A DNA stretch of 64,000 nucleotides, from positions 3,076,001 to 3,140,000 of the forward strand of contig CALNXK010000035.1 of the NCBI GenBank assembly GCA_942486035.1, in the 5' to 3' direction. Made by a program: the position numbers and the translations under genes. The DNA comes from Porites lobata (taxonomy: Eukaryota; Cnidaria; Anthozoa; Scleractinia; Poritidae). Positions 35,971 through 48,800 of the stretch are shown in pieces (positions within the stretch are counted from its first letter, which is position 1; every line of letters starts with the position of its first letter). A model generated the notes under the pieces. It was given only the letters and a program-made list of their open reading frames with translations. It did no database searches and was not told the DNA's origin.

Positions 35971-38900
35971 TTGTGTGGTTTGTGTACTACGGAAAATCCT
36001 TGGTTTCATATATCGTGATGTTAGCGGCTCTGCAAAGCGTTTTATTTACTCTAACGTGATTTGGCCTTTTGGTTATGTTATATATGGAAAATCTTGCTCT
36101 GTTTTCCCCTTGCATTTTGCCACGGCAATTTGTTATGTCCTGTACTGACACCGGCGTTGAATCTCTTTTACATAATATGCAAAACTAAATTCACTAGGGC
36201 TTGAAACGATGTTTAGGTACATAATGCGCTTTCCGCTATTGTGAAATGGCTTGTTATCTCAAGACCACAAAATTGTTTCTAATAAGTGGAATAAAATCGT
36301 CCGTGCGCGAAGTAATAACCATGAAAAAGTGCTAAAATATTCTGTTCATTTGAAAAGCCTAATCGAGGATATCAACTGTCATGCTGTATTGGGTGCCAAA
36401 AAACAATGGACAGTAGCTTGTAAAAGCGTCCAACATCACAAAATAAAGAGCGGATGCTTGAATGCTCGCTCAAGCAATACATGCCCCTTGTTTAGTTACC
36501 TGGCGCCATACAAGTTGTCGCGATATAATCTATTTTGAAAGCGGAGAGGAGCAAAACACCCATCTTATTTGTGCTAATTTTTGGACCAACGAAAAAACTA
36601 TTAAAGATTAGCTACTTAGCACATATTTCGCCGTACGTTATCTCCATACGTTTTCGTGGCGGTAATAACACTTTAAATAAATGAATGCATTGGGCTTTTC
36701 AAACGGAGAGGAGCCGGCCGGCCAAATTAACCTTGTACAGAATGCGAAACGGATTTAAATAAGAAGGGAGGATGTATCAACTCTCTAGATACATATCAAC
36801 AGCTTCCCCGTACCGACTATGGACGGCATTGTGCTTAAAATGAAATAATTTTGGTCCTCGTTGTTTCAATTTAGTTTAAACTTTTACATAACGTGTCCAT
36901 GGCCTTACCCATCAAACTTTTATCGTGGCTCTTCAAACCCTCTTTGATTGTTTTGTATCGGTGGCACCTGCACACGGGGCATTGAGCAAAAACACGCAAT
37001 AATCTTCTCCAAATATTGTAAAGCACTTAGGAAATACATCTAGAAATTGGAATGCGAAGAAGAAGGAGGAAAAATATCTATTTCAGTGATTTTTTTTACA
37101 AAAATCGGGCGAAGTGGAAAACTGTCTTGTGATTTCAATTGTAGGCGTTATTAGAGTACGTAGCTTGAGGCCAGCTGGTTGTAAAATATGTTCTTTTGCG
37201 AAGTTCTCAAGCGTGTCACAATCTGACGCAGGTTTCTCATGCGTCGGACGCATTTCTCTAAATTGAGTAGTTATTCTTCAAAGAATCGAAAATTGGTTCG
37301 CGGAATGTCAGAATTAACCGTCCGTGAGGTTAAATTAATTTACTATTGCTTCGGCTATTGGTTGTTACAATTGTTCTGAGCTATTGTTGTTGTGTTCTGT
37401 TTATTGCTTGAGTGAAATATTTACGGCAGGTTTTCATTTTTCTTTTGGTGTTGCTTTTTTCAAGTCACGAAAGATACCAGCTCTTGAAACGGGTTTTACC
37501 GACAACAGATTACAACACTCCTCGTTTTTCAGAAACAATCCTGGGCAAACTTGGGACCTGTTTTTCTTTCTTTTTTCAGTTTCGGTTGTTTTTGTTTTTC
37601 ATTGTGAAGAAGCAAAATGCAACAAAAAAAAACCCTTCTATATTGATAGTTTTGCCTTCTGGTGCTAGCCCTCCGTTTCCCTAGAATAATCGAGGACTAA
37701 ATACTGAACCAAAAGGATAAGTAGCTCCATAATATGATCTGCTTTCCGAAAGGTCTTATTTAGGTTAGGGTTATATTCCTGCAGGTTGGACTTTTTTTTC
37801 TCTTTCTTATCGAAGAAAATTCCAAGCATTTGCAAATGGTGATTTGTTTTGTCTTGGAAACAAAGCGAAGTTTGGAAACATTAACATACAAGGGGCGACC
37901 AGAGGCCACCAGTTGATTCCTTGTGGATTTTCTTCAATGGACAAAGCTATGTGAGCGGAAATGCTTACTTCCGGTGTACGTGGTTAAAACAGTACAATTT
38001 ATTCCCCATATCTGTGGACTGCTCGTCAAAGTAAAATGCGTATGCTTGCGTGGAGCATTTTGTTTAGAACAAATTCATTATAATGCTTGTAGAAATAGTT
38101 GCTAGTGGGTGAGCCATGTAAATGTTAATTCCAAAAATACGAAAAAATGTATTTTATAATATATGAGTGAAAACGTCGACTTTTCATGGTAAATGCCTTC
38201 CGCAATCATCCCCAGTTGCGTCCGCTAACAATTTTCCTTCACTCAACCTAGCTGTTTTTGGCAAAATTAAGAAGAGAAAATGCGGCAAGATATCCCACAG
38301 AGCCCGACGAAACAACATGGCCGATTCGATTACAGACATTCTCGAATTCCAGACAGACAAAAAATTGGCCGGCTAGACGTTACAAACGGAAGCGTAAAAA
38401 CCTAAAAGAAGTCAACGACTGATTTCAGACAACATCTGGGGACACTACTTGTCGTCGCGTGACCGTCGAGGGTGCAGGCGCTTTGTTCCTCTGTTTTATC
38501 ATTCTACCAAAAATAGTGCTTTTAATTAATTGCATGAAGGTCTGCCTTATTTTTGTTTTGTTCCAAAAGAGGAAATAATCTAGAAAGTTTGGCGCGTGAT
38601 GACTGAAATGTGGAGGGAAAGTTGCGAATTGCTTTTTTTTTCTTTATGTAAATACAGCAATGGCACCTATTAAAATATATGGAAATCAAGTAATTGTTTT
38701 ATTTGGTATGTATTCTATTTAGTTCTTCTCTGCTAAGTTACATAATTTTGCAATGAGTAAATTTTAACTGCACGTTCAGCTTTTCATGAATTCAGTTTTG
38801 TTTCCAAGGGATGTGTGGGTGTGCTTATACGTGCTCTCTGATGTGACAGGTTGATGATCTCTTAAGTGAAAAAAATGATCGATGTATTTCTTCTGGCTTT

Positions 38901-39407
38901 TTTATGAGCGCTTTGAAAACGTTATTCTTGGCGAAACTTAATATGTTTAAAGAGAGTACAATTTCCACTTTTTACATCTTTCTGACGGGAAAGTTAACTA
39001 TTATATAGAGATCTTGGGCCGGAACTTAAGCGACGTAATCTTTCGTAAAACGTGTCCTAGCTCATAACAGACGGAAGATAGACAGAAAAGCACATAACCT
39101 GTACAAATGTTCATCACCATTTAGTTCAAGGCAAGCGCTTTTCGTGTCTTTAGCCATTGTTTATCTTGTCGTGTCAATCAAAGTGATTGACAAGAACGCG
39201 TGTTTTAGGATTAATTGCTATCGTTTTTTGTGAGTTGCTATTGGACGAGGTACTTGCAATGACATGACACTACTGGTTGAATCTTCACACTGTTCTGCGC
39301 ATATGGAGTTTGTTTGGGAAGGAACATAGATGGTTGTTTGGCGGAGCAATCCTTCTTGAAATTTTGAACTATCGATGATGAAATGAGGACTAAAGAAGGT
39401 CTGCGGA
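35971..39407. other. Intergenic region between the two plus-strand genes
   Basis: About 3.4 kb with no ORF showing domain similarity on either strand. It should contain the promoter and 5' UTR of the downstream MH1-PHD gene. A TATATAG sequence lies near 39003, but I cannot say it is a functional TATA box. A short ATG-initiated frame in good context at about 38319-38376 is compatible with an upstream ORF or chance. Confidence 0.5.
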
Positions 39408-39855
39408 ATGGAAAAAAGCTTAGTGCAATCGGCTTCCCCGAAACGAGGACCGAGCTCTGCCGATGCAAACCTAAGCATCGTTTTGAACTTAATGTGTCAT
39501 ACAACTTGCCATCGCCAGGGAGGCGAAACTGAGAAATTCGCAAAGAGAGCCATTGAATCGTTAGTAAAGAAGCTGAGAAAAAAATCCGAAGAGCTAGACT
39601 CTTTGATCACTGCTATTACGACTAAAGGCTCTAAATCATCGAAATGTGTCACGATTCAGAGAACTTTGGACGGCAGACTTCAAGTGTGCGAGCGCAAGGG
39701 CTTTCCACATGTGATTTACGCTCGGCTGTGGCGATGGCCCGACATTCAAAAAATGGAGATGAAACATTTGGACTTTTGCCGATACGGCTATGACCTTAAG
39801 TACGAAAGTGTTTGTGTCAATCCGTACCATTATGAAAGAATCCGCAGTCCGGCAG
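39408..39855 (+). CDS. First SMAD4-type MH1 domain exon with start codon
   Basis: Encodes residues 1-149 and ends in phase 1 at gcag/gtaagc. After a short Ser/Pro-rich leader comes LSIVLNLMCH, HRQGGETEKFAKRAIESLVK, ELDSLITAITTKG and SKCVTIQRTLDGRLQV, then GFPHVIYARLWRWPD and SVCVNPYHYERI. This is unmistakably SMAD4 rather than receptor-SMAD MH1. The zinc ligands of SMAD4 MH1 (Cys of SKC, Cys of FC, Cys of VCVN, His of YHYER) are all kept. So are the beta-hairpin Arg, Gln and Lys that contact GTCT/GGCGC DNA. A four-residue insertion (TTCH) sits between MCH and RQGG. The next intron is 4.35 kb. Confidence 0.93.
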
Positions 39856-42800
39856 GTAAGCTTTTTAGTCTTGTTTCAGAAGGTTTGTGCGCTGGGTCAA
39901 TTGTGTGATGATGTCATGTAGCTGGCCTAAGGGACTAAGTGAACGCACGCATTTCGTGTACGTGCTCCTATAGCAGACGTGATGACAAAGTACACCGGAT
40001 CTTTGGTATGTGACAAGGATTGAGGCTTGCTTTAATCCTTCTTACCATGGAATTGTCTATCATGAGTTTGTTTTCATGCTTGTGTCACAAGGGAAGCTAA
40101 AAAGCTCGATCGGGGTGATATTTTCGTAATTCACTCACGGACATTTTTTTCGAGCGGCATCGTCTCACTCTAGCTTTTTGCCTAAAACGTTATCATCCCT
40201 ACTTCGACCAGAGCCTTTTACGAAAAATATCTTTGCGATCAATTCCCTGTGTTAAAGCATTTCGTTTATTCGATGGTACAGAATTCGCCTCACGAATTCA
40301 TTAGCGATAAACATGTCAAAAAGCGAAATGCTAATTTCTTTCATGGGAGTGGGCACGTCAGTGCTTTCCTAAGCTTGGCCATTGTTTGGATAACGAGCAA
40401 GCGCCTATTTTGCATTTTTAATATCTAGATGAATTTTTGGCCGGAATTTTTGCGCGATTTTGTTGGGAACGTTTTCCAGACTTGGTTTCAGACGTGTCGA
40501 GCGTCGAATCACGTCAAATGACTGGCGATCATTTCGTGTGGGGCGAGAGAATTATTTTGTCTGGGTTTTGTTTAAGTATTATTGTTGGTTAGTGGTCATT
40601 GTCTGGCTGGAACGTTTCTTGTCTGAAAACGTCTGAAATGTCGTCTGCTTCGGCTCTAATTTATTTTGGGACGTGAAAATGTTTTTGTCGGAGGTCAGAG
40701 TACACGCGCGCGCCATTTGGAAGAAGTTTTTTGTATAAAAACGCTCTGAGAACAGTGAATGTGCATTAGCCAGAAAGTAAACAGGCTGGCTTATTAGTAT
40801 TCAAAAACACCTCATTTGAATATATTTTTTATTTCAGTCTGCTTGGCTGTCTAGACGATAGCGTGAATTTTTCAACCTTCATGCGATCTCTTTAGTGCCT
40901 TTTATTTTTCAGGCTACGCGCACGCTATCGCGATCTTTGCGGAACAGGTTTTGTTGCGTGAAAGTCTTTTGAAATTTTGAATGCCATTTCTGACAACCTT
41001 TATTGTTTGTAATTGTATGACAGTTCGAGGATAATAAATTCGCTTCAGCGGCGAATTCTGTTGTTTCAATCATTATTAATTGCCACCTTAACGTTTTCAA
41101 AATTTGATTTTTTAAGGACAGAAGCTTTGGAAATATCACATGTATAGTTTGTGATAATCTTTCCGCCCATTAATATTTTCTCATCTCTTAACAAACAAAA
41201 CCACAAAAGCCACGCAGATGCATTTAAATTGCTTGTTGTAATACTGTCACGTAATTAAAATTTCGTCTTTGGTCGAGCTATACGAAACGTCGCCATTACG
41301 TGTTGGAAGCTCAGTTAACTTGTTTTAGGCAGATGTACTTTCCATAGTATTTCGTGATGTTAAAGCCCAGCTAATTGTTAAAAGGATTTGATCTGTCGGT
41401 TTCTTTTGTGTACATCGTTCCACTTTAAACCCCAGGGGATCAGAAAAAGCTCAGAAAACAGAAGAACTGAATTGCAAATTTTGACTTCATTGTATCAATT
41501 CTAATATTTTAAAGTTTTTGGTATATCTAAGTTAAGTTTTCAGCTCACTGGCAAGGGTATTGAATTCATTTATTGGTGATATTGGTTGGTTGAAGGTCAG
41601 GATATCATGTTGTTTACTTACCTGCAGGCAGGCACTGTGGCAGATAGAGTCATGAATATTTTTACCCAAAGCATTTTTACCTTTGTTTTTATCTTTTTTG
41701 CAATAAATACTGACAGGTATTCCAATCTCTACTGCCTCATTGTGCTTTTCTAGATAGAGAAAAATATGAGGGAGTTGGTTCTTAAGAAGATTATAATGAC
41801 TGAGTATGTCATTCTCACATGTTATTTTGTCAATGGCGTCTCTACACAGACTCCATGATACTGTGAAATCATTCAGTCCTTAAATATATTCGATTTGTAT
41901 TTTTCTTATTAAGGTTTGCAATATCTGATCTTGCCTCCTAGTACTGAGTTGTTTAGTCAATATTTTATATGAAGTTCCTTGTTTTTGTGACTAAGTGACA
42001 AGTGACCTGTACTTTCTTAAGATTTTACTGGTAGTTTGGTCATTTTTGCAATAGTATCATTTTTTATGATTGCTTAGGCAGTTCCTTTGTTTCCTTGTCA
42101 CATAAATAGTTAAGCTTTGTCAAGTGCAGTCTGTAGCTCCAATTAACTCCCTTACCCAGCCAGTTTTATTAGTGGATGTCCGTGCAGTTTTTTTATTTCT
42201 CACTGACACTGTTTCAATATGACTCTTAAATTTGAGGCAGACATATCAGAGTTAAGGCACAATTCTTGCAAAGATCTGATAGGCAGTTAGTATATGCTTA
42301 AGAAGTAAAGAAGGAAATTATATAAGCAACATAAAGCTGATGCTAGCTTGTTACAACATGTTTTTTAACAGTGGCCATGTCAAGAAATAAGTTAGTTGTT
42401 TTAAAAAAGGCTAGGAGTGAAGCTTGATTAACATCCGAATTATAGGTCATGTTTGAGTAGTGCTTTACACTTGATGAAATACCACAAATGTCTTTTTGAC
42501 AGGAGTAGGTTTATCTCGATCTTTTTCCACTTCCGTGTGTGTTGATTTGAAGCACAGGAATCCTGTGAAAGTTGTGGCTTTCAAAACTTTGGGAATCCAA
42601 ATAAAAACTTGCAGTGTAACACAATTAATGGAATATATCTTATGCCAGTCTTAATGTAAATCTAGCATCCCTTGGAATCAGTCCTGACTTCTTGTGGTCA
42701 TGCCAAGTGTTAAACATTCATGTAAATATTCCGCAATAATATTGCCTACTTTCTTTGATTTTTTATTTCCATGGATTGCATATTTCCAGTACAAGAATAT

Positions 42801-45800
42801 ATTGTTTCTGTAACAGGGAAAGTCAAAGCTTTTTCTGCTCACTTGATTTTAAAATCGTCAGCGTACATCCTGCTGGCTGCTTTTGCTCATCGGCAAGCTA
42901 AAGACAACCAGACAGCAGTTACATGACTGTGACTAGACATGCACGTGTTTAGGAGTCCGACAATCAAAATTATGTATGATGATGTCATTCTTGTAAGCTT
43001 ATTCATAATTTATTTGGCATTCTTAATACAAAACATGTATGCATGCAAATAGTAGCCTTCGAAACAACTCTCTTATTACTATTCAAGGCAAAACAATCCC
43101 TTCGCTAAGCTCACAGTGTCTACTCATGAATGAATAAAACAGATATTGCACATGCACCGACAAGGAAAAAAGGTTAAAACAAAATGGTAACAGGGTTTTT
43201 CTCACTGGTTAAGAATCATTATGAAATCTAAAACAAAATTAAGAAAAATCTAGAATAGAATAAACTTAGTTGGTGTGTCCATTTTAGGCAATGTCAAAGC
43301 AAGTCATATTCCTATAATGCAATTTAATGACCTTTGTCTTATAGCGGAAACGAAGAGAATGATGGATGGTATGGTGATGAGTGAAGTTTCAATGAATACC
43401 TCTTTCAAAAAATGAAACCTATACTGTCAATACTTTAATAAATTTTTGGAATCAGTATAATATTTTTTACAGTATTGGAGGGAGAATGGATGTGTGTCTT
43501 TCGTTTCTGTATTTGATGCCTAAAATAGAAATTAAGTGATACAATCTATCAACACAAGCTTGCAACCACTGATCCGTGAAAATTATGATTTGTGAACCAG
43601 ACAATCCAGTATCAATGAAATAAAGTGTTTATCAGTAATGTTAGTACTGATAATCTAGTCGCCTGGTGCAACTTAAAGTGAGTCATTATTCTCACAGAAC
43701 ATGTATCTTTAGGGTTCAAGTATGGCTAAAAGAACATCGTCAGTGAATATTTTCAAAGTTTTGTAAACAATGATTAAACAGTAATGACTAAGCAGTAATT
43801 TTTGATGAATTTTGCAAATTATCCTCTTTGAAATCACGAAAAGCGCCCTATCTTAAATTGCAGTAACACTTGTCTCTTCTCTCTATATATTTGCGGCCAG
43901 TGTTATTTCAGATAATCTGCATGGTAGACTAATAAATATACTTTGTACTTTTGGAACAGATGATATTGAAATTGTATAATCGTAAGTGCTGACTGCATGT
44001 TGCCTTACGTATTGCTGATTTAGGGCATCACTCTCCATTAAGAAAGTTATACATGTATAGTTCAGTTTATCATTCTTGTACACCAAAAATACATGGCCAC
44101 AATAACTTTTAATCCTGTGTCAAGTCCCCTAGTACAAGTGAGTGCAACCAGTATTAATATGCTGCTTTATTTGTCATAATAACATTTTTAATTTTATTTT
44201 TTTATACAGCTGCCACTCTTTCAGTGAAAACAACATCACCAAATTGTGACAAGTGTGCATTATCTGTTTTGAAAGAAAGTCCTCCTCAACCAACATCTAC
44301 ATATGATCAACCAAAATATTTAGAAGCGGGACCCAGTAACACTCTACCGGGACCCAGCAATATTCCTTGTTCTGCTGATCCCTGTCCAATCATTGTGCGT
44401 AATTTACTCTGGCATGCTGTCTTTAGACATCAGGGTGCTGATGCTGAGAGCTTTTGTCGCAGGGCCATTGAGTCCCTGGTGAAAAAGTTAAAGAAAAAAT
44501 TTTATGAGCTGGACTCTTTGATAGTAGCTATTACTTCCAAAGGACGGCAGCCATCAAAATGTGTCACTGTTCAAAGGACAATGGATGGGAGGTTACAAGT
44601 TGGGGACAAGAAGGACTTCCCACATGTTATATATGCACGGCTGTGGAGATGGCCAGATGTACATAAAATGGAAATGCGACATAAAGAATTTTGTCAGAAT
44701 GGTTATGACACAAAACATGAAAAAGTCTGTGTTAATCCTTACCATTATGAGAGAGTTCAACCACCAGGTATGATGAAACTAAGCATTGTGTTTATAACTT
44801 TGTAAACTACTGGTTAGTGAGGAATCTGGTTGCTTATTTGTCTCATTAACTGTTGTAGTGGGCAGGGAATTGAGAGCTGCAGGGGTCACGCTCAAAGTTG
44901 CAGAGGGAATCCCTGTTCCCTTGCCCCCCTGCCCACTCTTTATTGTCAACCCTGGATTTTACCCAGTTAAAAGAACTAGCACATAATAATGAAAGTATGG
45001 TACTTAAGTGTAAAAGCTGTTTTTTTATTTGAAACATGTGAATATTTCAGATTGGTTTAGAGCTTCATTGTATGGTAGTGCACACAAGTCACATAGCATT
45101 TCAGGTTTGTTTATTTTTTGGTTTTTTAACTTTATAGACAAGCTAGTCCATACAGCACTTTGGATATGATAAATAACAGCTCTGTATTCAAACATACTAT
45201 CCTGTAATGAGCAGTGATTGCATTGGAACAAAACGTGAGGTGCAAAATTAGATGACAAATTTTCCAGACACACTTGTAATCTCAAAGTTACTTGTTGTAA
45301 AGCTGTACTTAAAAAGTCTGTTCTTTTGAGGGGAAATATTACAGCCAGCCATGCAGCTGGTTTTAATTACTGGTACAATAATATTTAAACTTTTTTCCTT
45401 CACAGAAGGTGATAATAACCTTAAAAGTGATGAGGTGAGTTAGTTGTTTATGCAAAATGTTTTTTAAATGAAATGATATGTCTGGAGAGAAGAACATAGA
45501 AAAAAATTCTGAGTTCCAGATGGGAATTAAACCCACAACCATCCGTACACTAGTTGGATGCTCTAACCACTGAGCTACTGAGAAGTCAGTGGTGAGAGGT
45601 CAATGGTGGGCTGACATAACTAACACATCGCTCAGTCACAATTTGCAAGTTTAAGCAAGTACAGTCACCTTATGGACCACACCCATTTGTGTGAAAGAAG
45701 GAAGGGTAGAGGGTAGGATTGCTGTTAAACCTTCCTTGGAGGGGATGGGAAGCTAACAAAACATAGAAGTTTCCAATTAATGTTCGATTCTGTGATGAAA

Positions 45801-48800
45801 GGTTTGGCTGATCAGTGCTGAGGCCTGGGTGATGTAATTCAACCTGCTGGGACTTCTAAAAAGTGGCTCTAAGTTGGGCGTCATCCTCCCCTGGCCATTG
45901 CTTAGTTATCTGCTGAGAGTCATTTTTTTTCTAAGTATGTTACTGTGCACACTTTCTCACAGGACACGAATGGCAGCTCATTCTCAAATGGAAGTGAAGC
46001 CACTGAGAAAAACAGTAGTTGTTACTGTACACACACCAGTTCTCCACCATCAGGGAAGAAGACAGAAGCCCAAGATGCAAACATCTTAAACTCCAGGGCA
46101 AAAAGAAAGCCTGCAGATTTTAATCAAGACAGGTACATTGTACTACCAATAGTAAAACATTGTCATTTTGATCATTAATATTATAAGGAGATGGTCTAGT
46201 TTAATTTTATCCTTGGTGCAAAGTATAGTTTCCTCCACGTCAAACCCATTACCAGCATTACCATACGTAAAAAAAAGCTCAATTCTCGATAATAACATTT
46301 AAAGCAAGCATAAAATTAAACAACAGGGAAAAAATGGGTGGGATTTTTTTAATGACCAATGCCCTTCCTTAAACTGTGTCTCCTTGTTTTGCAATGTAAT
46401 TCTTACATGCACGGTCCATTTTTGGGATTTATGACAGTTACTATAGTTACCTTCCTGTTAAGTGACAATATTATTTTTAAATGGGTATTTTTAAACCTCG
46501 ATTTGGTTCCCGTTGTTGACTTATTCTAAGGAGGCAAATTTGTTATTTTATGGCAACAATATAACCAACATGACGGCTCTTTGAATACAAAGGACCAATT
46601 TTACCCAACTCATCATCTTATTGTAGTGACAGTGATGAAGATATTGATATTGAAGCAGAATCACCCAAGAGGACTAAGGTACCCTACTCGCTCACTTTAT
46701 ATAATAAATAATTTTAGTATATACACACTCAGTGATCTTGGTGATTTAAGCAATCTGATTGGTTCGCTATCTCGGACTATTCAACAATATTCACCTCCTA
46801 GCGAGTGGATAATGTGTGAGCTCGGTGTTTTTCCCGTTTTTTTTAGAGAACGATCTTTTAAAAGTCGACAAAATCCTAGGGCTGACTTTTTTTAAGGCAA
46901 GAAAAGACTTGGAAGGATTCAATATGGCGTTTTTCAATTTACTGTAGCAGGAGTTTTGTGCTCGATGGATTGTTTACAACTCCCGTGTATTCGCGAAGAA
47001 GAAGCCGTTTCGTGAACTCAGCGTTTTCTAAGAAGAAAATTTTGGCTCAAAAATCGAAGTTTATTTATGACAAACAAATTTAAAAGGAAATGTTTGCAGA
47101 AATTCTACATTTCAAGTAAACAGGAAAAAGAATGATACAGGAAGACGACCTCTTACCTCGAGCAACCGAGCCGCCATTTTTGTCAGCACTTCATGCGAAG
47201 AACGACACAACATGCCCTTTTGGCTATAAACTTGGCGAGTCAACAGAAAACAACACAGCTCTACTTTTTTTCTCAGGTAAGGAAACAGTTCAAACTTTTA
47301 GCGATTCCATTGAAGCCATTACGCTGTTGTTTGCGAAATGAGTAAACTTGTGAATTGCCATGTTTGAAAATTCTGCAAAGATCTATTTTTAAACTTACGC
47401 GTGATTTGATCTGTCAATCAAATCCTACTTTTGAATGGTTTCCTTTCTGATTTTGTTGAGATCACTTCGTGTGTATATACTAAAACAATTATTCTTCTCA
47501 ATCTCGGTGAATAGTGGCTTTGGGAATATTTACCTCGCCGCTTTCGCGGCTCGGTAAATATTTTGCCACTATTCACCTCGATTTCAAAGAATAATTGTTA
47601 AGTATCAATAATAAATTTCATCACATCCAGCCTACCTACCAGAAAAGATACTGTATTTCCTCAAATAATAGTCGGCAGTGATTAATATTATTGCTTTTTC
47701 AAAACAAATTAAAAGGGGGGCGATCATTTCAGATATTGCTCATTGGAATTGAAGTCATGCCCTAAATATTTTATTTTTTTATCCCATTAATTCAAACAAG
47801 AATAGCATCATATATACTGAACTTGGACTTTTTATAATTCAAGTGTTCCAAATTGGGTTCCTTGATTAATTTTCAATGTCAATATCCTTGCCCTCAGCAG
47901 CTGAATTGTCACTGATCAGTTTTGCTGGTTAAAGGAAAGAGAATTAGGTGGCCGGCGTGAGGGGTGGAGTAGTGGAGGGGGGCGGGGGGTGATAATTTGA
48001 GGGAGGCAGTTACTTTAAATATTTCCTTCAAAGGGGGGGACAATTATTGTAGGGAGGCAATTAATCAAGGGATGGCTATTATTCGAGGAGATACTGCAAA
48101 TTTGTGAGTTTTTTGGTTGCTTAATTTTATCTTTTAAGCTTTCTCCAACTGAAAGTGTATCAAGACGACTAGTCAAAAGAGATGAGAGATCCAGCAATTT
48201 TGACAGTAAATCAGGAAGGTAAGTAACAAAGCTGCTGGATATTAATCTAATGACAGAGCCATGTGCTCCCAGTGGGGTGTGGGGTGGAGGGAGGGGGAAC
48301 TTAAGGAAATTTCAGCAAGAGGTGCATCAGGTGTTGCTAAGGGCCTCAAACCCTGATCCACTTTAACTTTACTCCTGGAGATTTTGCTGAAAAACGCGTT
48401 TTGAAGCTAGTTGAGTGATTTTCTGGTCACTGTCATGCTATAAAGAGATAAAACTTACCACAAATCCGTTCACAGGTTGTACACTTCACAGCCTTCTGAT
48501 CCAGATGCAAAATATCAGCTTGCATAGTTCGGGCATGCGCAGAAAGCAAAAATTGGGTTTAAAAGTGACACAGCAGTCTTGACTTTTACTTTTCGCTTTC
48601 TCTCCTCCCTTCTTTTTTCGCTTTTCTTGCCTCATTTTTTTTTCTCTTGCTGGGCATTTAGTAGGCTTCATTTTGGTGGGAAGAGTTTTTAGGAAAGCTT
48701 TTAGGATCTTAGGATTAGGTGAAAGGAAAGGTAGGTGGGCAATGGAACAAGATTTTCATGGAGATTTACAGGTCAATCTTACATGGTTTTTTGCCTTTTT

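Noticed and set aside
38167..38376. 69-codon ORF upstream of the MH1 gene
   Set aside because: No domain and no splice support. The internal ATG in good context gives only about 19 codons. At most it is an upstream ORF.
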